DNA of 17,311 bases from an uncultured Bdellovibrio sp. (GCA_937871355.1 CALMPX010000449.1:1-17311); one strand, 5' to 3'; counted from the first letter of the stretch, positions 1-8,847 are shown. Translations and numbers: made by a program. Notes: a model not told the origin generated them from the letters alone.

Positions 1-218
1 ATGATCCAACTTATAAAATGAATGATATTATCGCCGATAGAGGTGATCATCATTTTGAAGTTCAAATTTTAGGTGATTTATCTATAGACGACATGTCAGC
101 TTTGCATTTTAAGTTTAATCCTCCAGACCAACAAATGATGAAACTATTAAAATCTAAAAATATTGAAGTGTACGATGCGCGTGGCGAATTTCCAGTAAAA
201 TATGAAGGACAGCCATAG
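1..218 (+). CDS. 3' end of an unrecognised gene (truncated at window edge)
   Basis: The frame that ends with TAG at 216-218 is open to the left edge; its first whole codon is at 3. The gene therefore probably begins outside the window, and the ATG at 18 need not be its start. The visible 72 residues contain acidic and hydrophobic patches (for example FEVQILGDLSIDDM) and no cysteine. I recognise no domain and see no signal peptide or membrane segment in this part. The stop lies one base before the ATG of the exported phosphorylase-like gene at 220, so the two are probably co-transcribed. The function is unknown. Confidence 0.6.
   Translation, partial: DPTYKMNDIIADRGDHHFEVQILGDLSIDDMSALHFKFNPPDQQMMKLLKSKNIEVYDARGEFPVKYEGQP
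205..209 (+). promoter_or_regulatory. Ribosome binding site deciding the start at 220
   Basis: AAGGA lies 10 bases before the ATG at 220. The in-frame ATG at 202 overlaps this site and has no comparable site of its own. Starting at 220 also puts the signal peptide at the very N-terminus. Confidence 0.6.
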
Positions 219-219
219 T

Positions 220-1629
220 ATGAATAAACTAAAGTTTATTTTTTCAATTTTACTTATTGCAGGAACTGTTTCCGCACAGTTAGTCTCTCATTCCGCTGAA
301 GATTTTTTAAAACTCGATTTCAATGAGGAACTAAAAACAGCTGACTTTATTAGACCTGAGCTTATTAAAAAATATGGAGAAAGCAGTCAGCTTGATGTCG
401 AGCACGGAATTAATCTTGAAATTAATACTGTTTCTGTAGCCGGAAATGATTTAAAGCTTCATTCAGGTCATGCCATTTTAGATATCAATAAGTATGTCCA
501 ACAACGCCTTGGTCATCATGTTTATTCTGCCATTAAAAGTGGAATGGTAGATATCAAAGTGTTTTCTGGAACAGACGATTCATTTTTTAAAAATTTGGAC
601 GTACAATACCCTAAATTGAAAACAGCAACAAAGCTACCGAGCTTGTATGAAGAGTGGGGTATTGTAAAATATCTCGTTCAACAAGCTGATTCAAAGCCTG
701 TTTTAATTATTAAGATTCCGACGTCATATCGTTATGCACAACATTACGCGACCATGATTCGCTCGATTACAAACAGCAAGGCTGCTGTGGTCGAGTACGA
801 TCAAAATTCTGAAATTCGTGAGCGCTATAGCATGGCCCAAGGAGCTCGTCGTATAACAGATAAGCTTGGTTTGGATTATTCTATTGTCAGTTTTGGATAC
901 AGTAGCACATGGATTGATGCTGTAGAAAACAGTGCAGATTGGAAATATGTTTCTAAAACATCAGCAGAAGATGAAAAATCAGGCCTTCAGGCCGAAGTCG
1001 TGACCCTGGAAAATAAGCAATCTAAAAGAAATAAAAAAATATTACTGATCAGTTCCAAAAAAACAGTCTGGGGAGAATTAGCCACGATGATGATCGGAGC
1101 ATTCCTGCATAAAAAAGTAGAATCTGTTATTTTTATGGGATCAGCTGGAGCGGTATCAGATAAGAATTCGATTTATGATTTGTCTGTGCCTAAAAGATTT
1201 ATAGATAAAGAAGGATATATCGCTGTTGAAAATATTTTGAACTCGGTTAAGTTGCCGAGCACGAATAAAGTTAAAATTAATTTTGAATCAACTCATGGAA
1301 ATACCTTTTCTCCGATCGAACAAAATAAATTTTATTTGTCAGCAGTTAATGAATTAGGTCTAGACACCATTGATGTCGAGCAAAGCTTATTGGCCCGTGA
1401 GATTTCTGTATTCAATATTAAAAATAAGACCAATGTAAAATTTGGAGCGATTAACTTGATAACAGATAAGCCCTTTTCATTATTACAGGAACAGCATTCA
1501 GATCACGATTTAGACCGAATTGACATGAGTAAGAAAAAGCAAGCTCGATCGGAAGCGGTTAAGTTTTTACTCGGAGGGTTGGCCAGCCCTGATATTTACC
1601 GGACAAGCTGTTCCTTTTTGTTTAACTAA
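220..1629 (+). CDS. Exported protein with nucleoside-phosphorylase-like C-terminal region
   Basis: This is a 469-residue protein. The N-terminus MNKLKFIFSILLIAGTVSA followed by Q is a typical Sec signal peptide with cleavage near residue 19, so the product should leave the cytoplasm. Residues 20 to about 265 match no family I know. Residues about 270-460 read like the nucleoside phosphorylase / MTA-SAH nucleosidase fold. GSAGAV (307-312) sits after a hydrophobic strand, as in the phosphate or ribose loop of that family. DVEQ (385-388) lies where the family has EMEA, and ITD (414-416) lies where the catalytic aspartate of SD is found. These matches come from motif order, not a search. Such enzymes cleave the glycosidic bond of nucleosides, which would suggest nucleoside salvage outside the cytoplasm. 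It could also be a non-catalytic homologue. It follows the preceding partial gene by one base. Confidence 0.5.
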   Translation: MNKLKFIFSILLIAGTVSAQLVSHSAEDFLKLDFNEELKTADFIRPELIKKYGESSQLDVEHGINLEINTVSVAGNDLKLHSGHAILDINKYVQQRLGHHVYSAIKSGMVDIKVFSGTDDSFFKNLDVQYPKLKTATKLPSLYEEWGIVKYLVQQADSKPVLIIKIPTSYRYAQHYATMIRSITNSKAAVVEYDQNSEIRERYSMAQGARRITDKLGLDYSIVSFGYSSTWIDAVENSADWKYVSKTSAEDEKSGLQAEVVTLENKQSKRNKKILLISSKKTVWGELATMMIGAFLHKKVESVIFMGSAGAVSDKNSIYDLSVPKRFIDKEGYIAVENILNSVKLPSTNKVKINFESTHGNTFSPIEQNKFYLSAVNELGLDTIDVEQSLLAREISVFNIKNKTNVKFGAINLITDKPFSLLQEQHSDHDLDRIDMSKKKQARSEAVKFLLGGLASPDIYRTSCSFLFN

Positions 1630-1793
1630 AATCTCATCCTGAGACACTTGCCTGTTAGTTTTATAACAGACTGTAAACTATTTTTGCTATCGTTGCGAAC
1701 GTGTTTTACTTTAAAACAACCTAAACACCTATATTTGAACTGATTTTTCAAAGTGTGCCAAGTATTTGCAACTTAAGATTCAACGAGGTGCTT
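1630..1793 (+). other. Intergenic region with three small inverted repeats
   Basis: This gap separates the phosphorylase-like gene from the large exported-protein gene. It holds TCTCA/TGAGA (1632-1644, loop of 3), CTGTTA/TAACAG (1652-1669, loop of 6) and TGTTTTA/TAAAACA (1702-1718, loop of 3). None is followed by a T-run, so none is a standard intrinsic terminator. TATATT at 1730-1735 could be a -10 element, but no convincing -35 stands upstream. The region probably carries the promoter of the gene at 1794, though I cannot place it firmly. Confidence 0.3.
1785..1788 (+). promoter_or_regulatory. Ribosome binding site deciding the start at 1794
   Basis: GAGG stands five bases before the ATG at 1794. 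The longer frame beginning with GTG at 1755 would add 13 residues ahead of the signal peptide and would place this site inside the coding region, so 1794 is preferred. Confidence 0.65.
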
Positions 1794-4700
1794 ATGTTGA
1801 ATCAGTTTAAATGTATCATTTTGATTTCTATGTTTGTTCAAGCTTCTGCTTTGGCTAAAGATGACAAAACTGTTTTAGCTAACGCAAATGATGTTGTCGC
1901 ACCTGTTGTGATGAAAACTGAAAATCCAGACGAAGTTAATGTCGGTGCCTTTTCTTTTACTCCAAATGATAAGCTCGATCCTCAAGCGCTTACTAAATTA
2001 AGAGCTGAGCTTTTAAAAATGGAAAAAGACCTTTTAATGGCGTCAAAAAATGTTGAAAGCAATAGTTTCAATTTTAACACAGTAGGAGCAACGACGGCTC
2101 AAATTACAGAACTTTTAGCATTACAAAATTTAGAAGCTTCTATTAAAGCGCAACGTTTAGAGATTCTCAATCAAAAACGTTTAGCATCTTTAGAAAAACA
2201 AGCTCAAATTTATAAAACAACACAAAATGCTGATGAAAAAATCAAAGCTGAAATTGCCGTTATGGAATTAAGCTTAGATGTTTCTTTTTTAAGAGAAGCG
2301 GTTGAAGCTCGTAAAAATGGAAGAAAATTATCAGACGAAGCTTTATCTGTTTATACCGAAGCTGTTAAAAAATTAAGCCCAGAAGCTAAAAATGCCTATG
2401 TTAAAGTTTTAAGCGAAAAAGCGCGCAAACAATTAGAAAAGTTTAACCCTACTAAGTACAAACTTTATTTAGCTAGCTTAGAAAAAATTGATAATTTCAA
2501 AGCGTTACGTCAGCAAGAAAACGAACGTGAACTTCAAGAACAAAGCCGTATTAAAACAAATAAAGAAGCTTTTATTTCAACAACTAAACGATTTGCTCCT
2601 GAATCTTTCGCTTTCTTCGTTGCCTCTGGAGCGGTGACTTTCAATACAATGTGGATTAAGTCACAAGGTGACCCAGTTGCAATGGAAAGACATATCATGT
2701 CTTTAAAAGATCCTATCGCTCACATTTCATTTTATGCCTTTATGCAAGCAAACGGTTTCTTTACAAATTTTCATACATCAAAAGCTAGTTTTCAAGCTTT
2801 AGATGCCTCTACAAAAAGACAAATGATGGTTAAATTATCTTACGCCGGCATGGCTGTTGGATCCTTAGCTTCAAGTATCGTTTCTGATGTCGGACAGTCG
2901 ATTGTGGCTTGTAGCAAAAAATGGATTCAAGGTAAAAAAGACGAAGAATCATTACAGTCATGTAATTTAGCTATGAAAGAATGGACAGCTCGCAAAAAAA
3001 CAAATCAATATTTCCCGCAAATTATTTCATTGTTTGCCTCACAAGCAGTGACAGAGCTCGTAGAAAATAATGCTTACCGTGCTTTTGAACGTATGGCCGT
3101 AAAATCATTTGCAGAAAAGTACTTATCACGTCGAGCATTATTGAGCATGGCTTACCGAATAACTGCGGCAGACGTCGTGTTAACATGTATTCCGTATGCC
3201 GGAGAAGCAAAGTGGGTCAGCAAAGGATTAAAATTCGTTGGTACAGTGACTAAACTGAGTGCGTTTGTGGCGGTAGATCATATTTTATTAAACTATGTTA
3301 ATCGCCCAATTAGTAATATTTTAAAGCCAGCCTTTTTTGATAATAAAAACGTACCTAATATGAACGCAGCCTGGTTAGCTGCTGACAGTATTAATTGGGA
3401 TGATGCTAAGTCATCATCGACATCTCGCGGTAAATCAATTGATGAAAAAATCACTTCAAACCTAACATTTGTTCCAAGCCCTGCTGGCATGATGATTCTT
3501 CCTATTAAAATGCCGGGCATTCCTCTTAAAAACTCATTTCCACAGGATATTGAAAGTTATACAGAGGAAATGCAAGCTTGGAGAAGTCATTTAAATACTA
3601 GTGCTGATGCTGATTTAGCAGGTTGGGAAGAAATGACTAAAAAGCTTCTAAATCAAATTGATTTCTCTTATCAGTTTTATAAAAAGTTTACTAACGAACT
3701 TTACACAACCATGAATATTAGCAGTGATGTAGCTAAGGGTGAATTAGAGCCAAGTGCGATGTCGATTATTTCACAGTACCCATTGAAGCGTACTTTGCCA
3801 TTTTACGGCGTAAGCCCTGGGCCACTGACTAAAGAATCGGCTATGAAGTTGAATGATCAATATTTATCAGATCCAAATGCAATTGAAAAATTGCAAAGAG
3901 ATAACATTTTAAATACAGCAAAAAAATATCTTGATTTAAAGCTTGTTTTTAACGGACGTAATAATGAAGATAAAATTTTTCAACAAATTTTGTCTCATTT
4001 AAATTCAGGAAAAACATCAACGATGGTAAAAGGACTTGTTCAATTACGTAAAGTTTACGATCAAGTAAAAGAATCAAATGCTCCGGTTCACTCAAGCAGC
4101 TCAACAATGGTTCCTACTAACTCGTATACAGGACCGTATTATGATTTAGTTTTTCAAAGCGCTATCAGTAAAATGTTTGCTGAGATTGGAAACCCTACAC
4201 CAATTCTTGATCCTTTAGCGAGTTTTTCTCAAGCAGCTGCCGCTCACACTGTATTTAAAGGTATGGATGAGTTAGCGGATTACAGCAACTGGTCTGTGCG
4301 TAAAAAGTATCAGTTTAATAAAGTCACAGATTTAATGATTTATAAAATGATTTGTGGCGAACAAAAAGGATCTTTAAATAAATTACAGTTAGCTGGCGTG
4401 AATTTTCTTACTCCTGAATATAATCCGCCAAGTTTATTAAAAGAGAATGCAGATCGTGAACACTTTTGTAAAACAATGACGAACAGCTCAAATCTTTACT
4501 ACAGTAAAATTGGTCATGAGCCTGTTTACTCATACATTCTTAAAAACTTCAACTTGGCTACGATCGGTGATTATACAAAAGCACAAGATCCAGAAGCATT
4601 TGAAAAATGGTGGATTAGCAATGCTAAAAAACCAATGGAACAAGAATTTAAAACTTACGATAAATTATATAAACAAGTATACGAAAAAGCTTATGATAAT

Positions 4701-5609
4701 TTCGTAGGTCATGGAACTTGGTACGAGGAGTTAGTCGATACTTTAAACACCAGTACTGAGTATTTACCAAATTCGATCAAAGAATCATTGAGCACTGAAA
4801 ACAATGTGTATTTACAACTTATTAACCGTGCATTAATTGAAAAAAATGTTTCGATTCGAACAGCGAATCCGAAAAAAGATTTAAAATTTGGATCGATTGT
4901 TAAAAGCCTTACTTTCGGTCCTATTTTAGGTGCTGCTGTAATATCTGACAAGAAGCAGGAAAAAACAGATTACTTATTACAATCTAATAAAAAAGTGAAC
5001 GACGGAAAATTTGACCCGATTTACAGTTTATACCGTCCAGAAATTTCGAAGCTTCATGCATTATTAAATACTTCTTTAGGATTTGTAGAAAACTATCGTA
5101 AAGCACCGGTTGGATTACAAAAAATTGTAACAGATAATACATTTGTAGCTATAAAAAAATCTTTATTTGATTCTGAATCTGATAAAAAAGCGCGGGCTAA
5201 AGAAGCTCTTATGAATGCTAAAAAAGAAAAAGATGAAAAGGCTAAAAGATTCAACGAGTACATTGAAAACTCAAAACAAATAGACAAAGCTATTAATGAT
5301 ATTCTCGTAAGTGCTGGTTTAAAACGATTAGTTAAAAAAGCTGATGCACAATTAACCGAAGAGCAAATGGCCGAAATGGCTTTCTCTGGAATGTTAGCGA
5401 CTGAATCTGGAAATGAAAGTACTGAAGATGTTTACGAAGATCTTAATGTTAAAAATCCAACTTTAAGACAAAAAGTGATTATTGCGGCAGTGAAAGGGAT
5501 CAGACAAGTCGAAGGAGAGACACGTCGATTTATCCGCATGAATACATTATTGAGCAATCGTTTATACGTCGAAAACCAAGAAATTTTGAATCAAATGGAG
5601 AGTAACTAA
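1794..5609 (+). CDS. Very large exported helical protein, unknown family
   Basis: This is a 1271-residue protein. Residues 1-21 (ending ASALA, then KDD) form a clear Sec signal peptide with a plain signal peptidase I site and no lipobox. Residues about 65-260 are rich in Lys, Glu, Leu and Ala and look like long helices or coiled coil. Residues about 262-512 are much more hydrophobic, with several stretches long enough to be membrane-associated helices and a few cysteines, including a pair around residues 373 and 390. The middle and C-terminal parts are mixed, and the last 200 residues are charged and helical again. I recognise no catalytic motif, repeat or known domain. Leucine is written mostly as TTA, and codon use looks more uniform than in the menaquinone genes, which may mean high expression. 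It is followed after 76 bases by another exported helical protein and then a terminator, so the two probably act together. A periplasmic, surface or secreted role is inferred only. Confidence 0.85.
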   Translation: MLNQFKCIILISMFVQASALAKDDKTVLANANDVVAPVVMKTENPDEVNVGAFSFTPNDKLDPQALTKLRAELLKMEKDLLMASKNVESNSFNFNTVGATTAQITELLALQNLEASIKAQRLEILNQKRLASLEKQAQIYKTTQNADEKIKAEIAVMELSLDVSFLREAVEARKNGRKLSDEALSVYTEAVKKLSPEAKNAYVKVLSEKARKQLEKFNPTKYKLYLASLEKIDNFKALRQQENERELQEQSRIKTNKEAFISTTKRFAPESFAFFVASGAVTFNTMWIKSQGDPVAMERHIMSLKDPIAHISFYAFMQANGFFTNFHTSKASFQALDASTKRQMMVKLSYAGMAVGSLASSIVSDVGQSIVACSKKWIQGKKDEESLQSCNLAMKEWTARKKTNQYFPQIISLFASQAVTELVENNAYRAFERMAVKSFAEKYLSRRALLSMAYRITAADVVLTCIPYAGEAKWVSKGLKFVGTVTKLSAFVAVDHILLNYVNRPISNILKPAFFDNKNVPNMNAAWLAADSINWDDAKSSSTSRGKSIDEKITSNLTFVPSPAGMMILPIKMPGIPLKNSFPQDIESYTEEMQAWRSHLNTSADADLAGWEEMTKKLLNQIDFSYQFYKKFTNELYTTMNISSDVAKGELEPSAMSIISQYPLKRTLPFYGVSPGPLTKESAMKLNDQYLSDPNAIEKLQRDNILNTAKKYLDLKLVFNGRNNEDKIFQQILSHLNSGKTSTMVKGLVQLRKVYDQVKESNAPVHSSSSTMVPTNSYTGPYYDLVFQSAISKMFAEIGNPTPILDPLASFSQAAAAHTVFKGMDELADYSNWSVRKKYQFNKVTDLMIYKMICGEQKGSLNKLQLAGVNFLTPEYNPPSLLKENADREHFCKTMTNSSNLYYSKIGHEPVYSYILKNFNLATIGDYTKAQDPEAFEKWWISNAKKPMEQEFKTYDKLYKQVYEKAYDNFVGHGTWYEELVDTLNTSTEYLPNSIKESLSTENNVYLQLINRALIEKNVSIRTANPKKDLKFGSIVKSLTFGPILGAAVISDKKQEKTDYLLQSNKKVNDGKFDPIYSLYRPEISKLHALLNTSLGFVENYRKAPVGLQKIVTDNTFVAIKKSLFDSESDKKARAKEALMNAKKEKDEKAKRFNEYIENSKQIDKAINDILVSAGLKRLVKKADAQLTEEQMAEMAFSGMLATESGNESTEDVYEDLNVKNPTLRQKVIIAAVKGIRQVEGETRRFIRMNTLLSNRLYVENQEILNQMESN

Positions 5610-5685
5610 ACACCAAAGTCTAGTTTTAGAACAAGGGACTTAAGTAACACTGAATTTATAACGAATAAGAAAATAGAGGATATAT

Positions 5686-6330
5686 ATGAAAAAAATAATT
5701 TTTATGTCATTAGTTTTAGTTTTTCAATTCGCAACAGCTCAAAAACCCACAGTTGCAAAAGAAGTTAAGCGATTAACTGTAGAGCAATCACGTGAGAAAG
5801 TTAAAAATTCAGTTGAGTATATTGAAAAATTAAGAAGCGAAGGTAAAAGTATTTTAACTACGCCTGAAGTTCGCAAGATTGTCGTAAAAGCTATTGAGTC
5901 TACTGTAAGTAATGTAACGACATTAGACCCAGTGCAAATGAATGGATTACTTAAGCTCGTTGATGTGAATGCAGCTAAGGTATTGCCAGAAATTGCAAGA
6001 TTATCTTCTATATCATTGGATAAGAGTTCAAGTGCGGTAGAAAAAGGCCAAGCTAAAAAAAGCATTGAACTGATTTCACTTTCTTCTTATTTAGTTGAAT
6101 CAATTCATAAAAATGAAGCCGACAAAAAATCAGCTCAAGCAAAAACAGAGAAAATTTTAGAATTATCTGACAAAGTGGCTAACATTGCCAGTGGCGAATT
6201 AGCTGCTAAATCAGCTGATTTTGTTGCAAAATACGAAAAAGCATTAAAAGAAGGTAAAACTTTAAAACAAGCCGTCGAAGAAGCTTCTGGTAAAAAATTC
6301 ACTTTAGAAGAGTTACTGAACTGTAAGTAA
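5686..6330 (+). CDS. Small exported helical protein, unknown family
   Basis: This is a 214-residue protein with a strong start: AGAGGA lies a few bases before the ATG. MKKIIFMSLVLVFQFATA followed by Q is a Sec signal peptide, cleaved near residue 18. The mature part is almost entirely Lys, Glu, Ala, Ser, Leu and Val in helical patterns. It has no recognisable motif and a single cysteine, two residues from the C-terminus (ending LLNCK). It lies 76 bases after the 1271-residue exported protein with no terminator between them, and the terminator at 6353 ends the unit. This suggests a partner or accessory of the large protein. It resembles small periplasmic helical proteins generally, but I cannot assign a family. 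Confidence 0.8.
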   Translation: MKKIIFMSLVLVFQFATAQKPTVAKEVKRLTVEQSREKVKNSVEYIEKLRSEGKSILTTPEVRKIVVKAIESTVSNVTTLDPVQMNGLLKLVDVNAAKVLPEIARLSSISLDKSSSAVEKGQAKKSIELISLSSYLVESIHKNEADKKSAQAKTEKILELSDKVANIASGELAAKSADFVAKYEKALKEGKTLKQAVEEASGKKFTLEELLNCK

Positions 6331-6352
6331 TTCGATTTAAAATGTGAGGATG

Positions 6353-6383
6353 AAAAAGGTCTAAGATATCTTAGACCTTTTTT
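6353..6383. terminator. Bidirectional intrinsic terminator
   Basis: A perfect palindrome has the 8-base arms GGTCTAAG (6358-6365) and CTTAGACC (6370-6377) around ATAT. It is preceded by five A and followed by six T. It therefore gives a hairpin with a U-tract on both strands. It lies 22 bases after the stop at 6330 and 5 bases beyond the stop of the opposing symporter gene, so it can end both convergent units. Confidence 0.92.
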
Positions 6384-6387
6384 AATT

Positions 6388-7617
6388 TTAAGAACGTTGG
6401 AATTCTGGATGAAGATTTTCGCCTTCCCAGCGAGAAACCACTGTGGTAGCCACGCAGTTACCAATCAAATTTACAGAGGTTCGAGCCATATCCATAAATT
6501 CATCCACACCTAAAATAAGCGCGATGCCTTCCAAGGGTAAGCCGAAGGCGGTTAGGGTGCCCGACAAGACCACTAGTGAAGCTCGTGGAACGGCGGCAAC
6601 ACCTTTTGTTGTCAGCATAAGCGTTAACATCATAGTGATTTGAGTTGTGAGCGTCAGTTCAATACCTGCCGCTTGCGCGACGAATACGGAAGCGATGGCT
6701 AGATACAGTGTCGATCCATCTAAATTAAAGCTATAGCCTAAAGGAAGAACGAAGCTGGCAATTTTATTCTTAACTCCCATTTTCTCCAAGGATTCCAGTG
6801 CTGCGGGATAGGCAGACTCGCTAGATGTAGTAAAGAAAGCTAAAAGAATAGTAGGTCTAAGTTCTCTCAAAAACGCTTTTATTTTTACGCGAGAGTAAAC
6901 TAAGGCCGGCCATAAAACTAAGATGACGAATACAAATAAAGCGAGATACAAAGTTCCGACAAGCTTCATCATCGGCTTTAAGACTTCGATTCCATGTTCG
7001 GCCACGCTAGCTGCCGTCGCAGCACCTACACCAATCGGAGCCAAAACCATTATTAAATCTGTAAACTTAAACATGATATGATTTAAACTTTCACAGAAAA
7101 CTAAAACAGGTTTACCCTTTTCTTTGGCTAACATAAGCGCTACGCCGAATAGGCAAGAGAAAATGACAATTTGAAGTACGTCTCCTTTGGCCACGGCTTC
7201 AATGAAATTATGAGGTAAGAGATGTTCAATAAAAGTGGCAAAAGTTAATTTTGTTTCGGCTGCTTTATTTACGGTTTCATTGACGGCATGGTTGATGGTC
7301 AAGCCATCGCCCGGACGGAAAATATTCACGAATAATAAACCAATAAATAAGGCCGCTGTGGTCGCGATCTCAAAATAGATAATCGCTTTGGCCCCTGTGC
7401 GGCCTAAACTTTTGGTATTTCCGGCCGAATTAATTCCGACCACGATCGAAGAGAAAATGAGCGGGGCAATAATACATTTGATCGCATTTAGAAACAGTGA
7501 TCGGAACGGCTTAATGTATTCAATCCAATCAGGCAAATAAACGCCAACAGCGACACCAATAACTAAGGAAATGAAAATCCAATGGGTCAGTTTAACTGAA
7601 CTTAATCTTTTAAACAT
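6388..7617 (-). CDS. DctA/GltP-type dicarboxylate or amino-acid:cation symporter
   Basis: This is a 409-residue inner-membrane protein of the dicarboxylate/amino acid:cation symporter family, of usual length, with about eight hydrophobic helices. It imports C4-dicarboxylates or acidic amino acids with Na+ or H+. Family landmarks are in order: the serine-rich hairpin TTSSESAYPA (263-272), SFNLDGS (296-302, the NMDGT site), the second hairpin TTKGVAAVP (336-344), and the eighth helix with D372, D376, R379 and N383. The first hairpin and SFNLDG look most like DctA, while DMARTSVN resembles the glutamate carriers, so the substrate is uncertain. N387 stands where archaeal GltPh has the sodium-binding D405. 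The start lies three bases after the rmuC stop codon, with GGAG about nine bases upstream, so it is probably translated from the rmuC transcript. Confidence 0.93.
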   Translation of the reverse strand: MFKRLSSVKLTHWIFISLVIGVAVGVYLPDWIEYIKPFRSLFLNAIKCIIAPLIFSSIVVGINSAGNTKSLGRTGAKAIIYFEIATTAALFIGLLFVNIFRPGDGLTINHAVNETVNKAAETKLTFATFIEHLLPHNFIEAVAKGDVLQIVIFSCLFGVALMLAKEKGKPVLVFCESLNHIMFKFTDLIMVLAPIGVGAATAASVAEHGIEVLKPMMKLVGTLYLALFVFVILVLWPALVYSRVKIKAFLRELRPTILLAFFTTSSESAYPAALESLEKMGVKNKIASFVLPLGYSFNLDGSTLYLAIASVFVAQAAGIELTLTTQITMMLTLMLTTKGVAAVPRASLVVLSGTLTAFGLPLEGIALILGVDEFMDMARTSVNLIGNCVATTVVSRWEGENLHPEFQRS

Positions 7618-7622
7618 TTAAG

Positions 7623-8789
7623 TTACTCCGTGATTTGCGGAAGTGATTTTTCAGTTTTAACGCCAAGCTCTTTGAGTTTCTCGACCTGAGAAATAAGATT
7701 GCCTTTTCCGGTTGAAATTTTACCCATGAGTTGATCATGAGTTTCGGAAACAGATTTAATTTTTTTCCCCAATTGGTCAATATCGCTAACAACGCCAACG
7801 AACTTATCATAAAGTCCGCCACCTAGTTTCGCGATTTCAAGTGCATTTTTTTGTTGTCTCTCTTGTTTCCACAAAGAAGTGACGGTTCTTAATGTCGCGA
7901 GCAGCGTTGTCGGGCTCACGATGGCGATATTTTTACCCCAGGCTTGATTGAACAAATCTGGTTTTAATTGAAACGCTAAGGCAAAGGCTGGTTCCAAAGG
8001 CATGAATAACATCACAAAATCTGGAGAGATAATTTTTTCAGCCAAGTGATATTTTTTATCAGACAGTTCGTTTACATGGCGTTTTAAAGATTCAACGTGA
8101 GCAAGGCCTGCTTTTTCTTTCATTGTTTCATCGTTGGCTGAGCAATAAGCTTCGTAGGCGACTAGAGTCATTTTCGAATCGACAATCAAATGTTTTCCGT
8201 CGGGTAAGCGTACGATAACGTCAGGACGCAGCATTTCGCCTTCAGGGCCGCGCACTGTTTCTTGGGTGAAGTATTCTTCGCCTTTACGTAAGCCGGAACG
8301 TTCTAAGATATTTTCTAAGATCAATTCGCCCCAGTTACCTTGCGTTTTATTTTCACCTTTTAAGGCTAAAACTAAATTGTGAGCTTCTTTTGACATCGTC
8401 GCATTTAATTCAATTAATTTAGAAATTTCACCCTTGAGGTGACCCCGCTCATAGCGCTCTTGAGAATAAGTATCTTCGACTTTTTTTTCGAAATCTTTAA
8501 TTCGTTCTTTTAAAGGATCTAAAAGTGTCGAGAGTTGTTTGTAATTTTGATCAGTCATTTGAGACGATTTATCGTCAAAAATTTTTTGAGCTAAATTTTC
8601 AAACTGTAAAGTCATTTGTTGCTTAAGATTTTGAGTCTCTGTTTTTTGAGTTTCAACTGAAGCCTGTTGAACTTCAAATTTAGTCCGCCACTCGTGTGTT
8701 TTGCGAGACTGGCTGTTGTAGACTAAAAAGCCGCAAATGAGGGCTCCTAGGCTGAATGAAATGATTCCGATAATGATAAAACTAAGCAT
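7623..8789 (-). CDS. rmuC: DNA recombination protein RmuC
   Basis: This is a 388-residue protein of the RmuC family. The E. coli member limits inversions at short repeats, and the family carries a predicted PD-(D/E)XK nuclease-like core. The layout is typical: one N-terminal membrane helix (about 3-24), a long coiled coil (about 30-140), then the core. The core has QGNWGE (150-155), RPDVIVRLP (188-196) and VDSKMTL (203-209), where D190, D204 and K206 fit the nuclease-like motif. Residues 283-330 (WGKNIAIVSPTTLLATLRTV and following, then LGGGLYDKF) are the conserved RmuC C-terminal block. The start has AGAGG six bases upstream. The symporter gene follows three bases after the stop codon, on the same strand. 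The gene is divergent from menA across a 112-base gap. Confidence 0.96.
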   Translation of the reverse strand: MLSFIIIGIISFSLGALICGFLVYNSQSRKTHEWRTKFEVQQASVETQKTETQNLKQQMTLQFENLAQKIFDDKSSQMTDQNYKQLSTLLDPLKERIKDFEKKVEDTYSQERYERGHLKGEISKLIELNATMSKEAHNLVLALKGENKTQGNWGELILENILERSGLRKGEEYFTQETVRGPEGEMLRPDVIVRLPDGKHLIVDSKMTLVAYEAYCSANDETMKEKAGLAHVESLKRHVNELSDKKYHLAEKIISPDFVMLFMPLEPAFALAFQLKPDLFNQAWGKNIAIVSPTTLLATLRTVTSLWKQERQQKNALEIAKLGGGLYDKFVGVVSDIDQLGKKIKSVSETHDQLMGKISTGKGNLISQVEKLKELGVKTEKSLPQITE

Positions 8790-8805
8790 GTCTGACCTCT
8801 AGAGA

Positions 8806-8834
8806 AATATATGCGATATATTATCTGGAAACAA
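8806..8834 (-). promoter_or_regulatory. Candidate promoter for rmuC
   Basis: On the minus strand, TTGTTT (8829-8834) and TATATT (8806-8811) are separated by 17 bases. The -10 is close to consensus and the -35 is weak. The leader would be only about ten bases and would start near the ribosome binding site. The overlapping GATAAT slightly upstream is an alternative -10. Confidence 0.3.
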
Positions 8835-8847
8835 ACTGAAAAATGAA

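Noticed and set aside
202..219. Upstream in-frame ATG that would add six residues to the phosphorylase-like protein
   Set aside because: It overlaps the ribosome binding site for 220 and would put a polar stretch ahead of the signal peptide.
1632..1718. Small inverted repeats read as a terminator after the phosphorylase-like gene
   Set aside because: Stems are only 5 to 7 bases and none is followed by a T-run, so I list them as inverted repeats only.
1755..1793. GTG start that would add 13 residues to the large exported protein
   Set aside because: The ATG at 1794 has GAGG at the correct distance and directly begins a clean signal peptide.
5739..6065. 108-codon minus-strand open frame antisense to the small exported protein
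   Set aside because: It is a shadow of the plus-strand gene, whose signal peptide and helical composition are convincing; the antisense product shows no domain.
6135..6464. 109-codon minus-strand open frame across the terminator
   Set aside because: It runs through the terminator hairpin and the end of the symporter gene in another frame and has no recognisable content.
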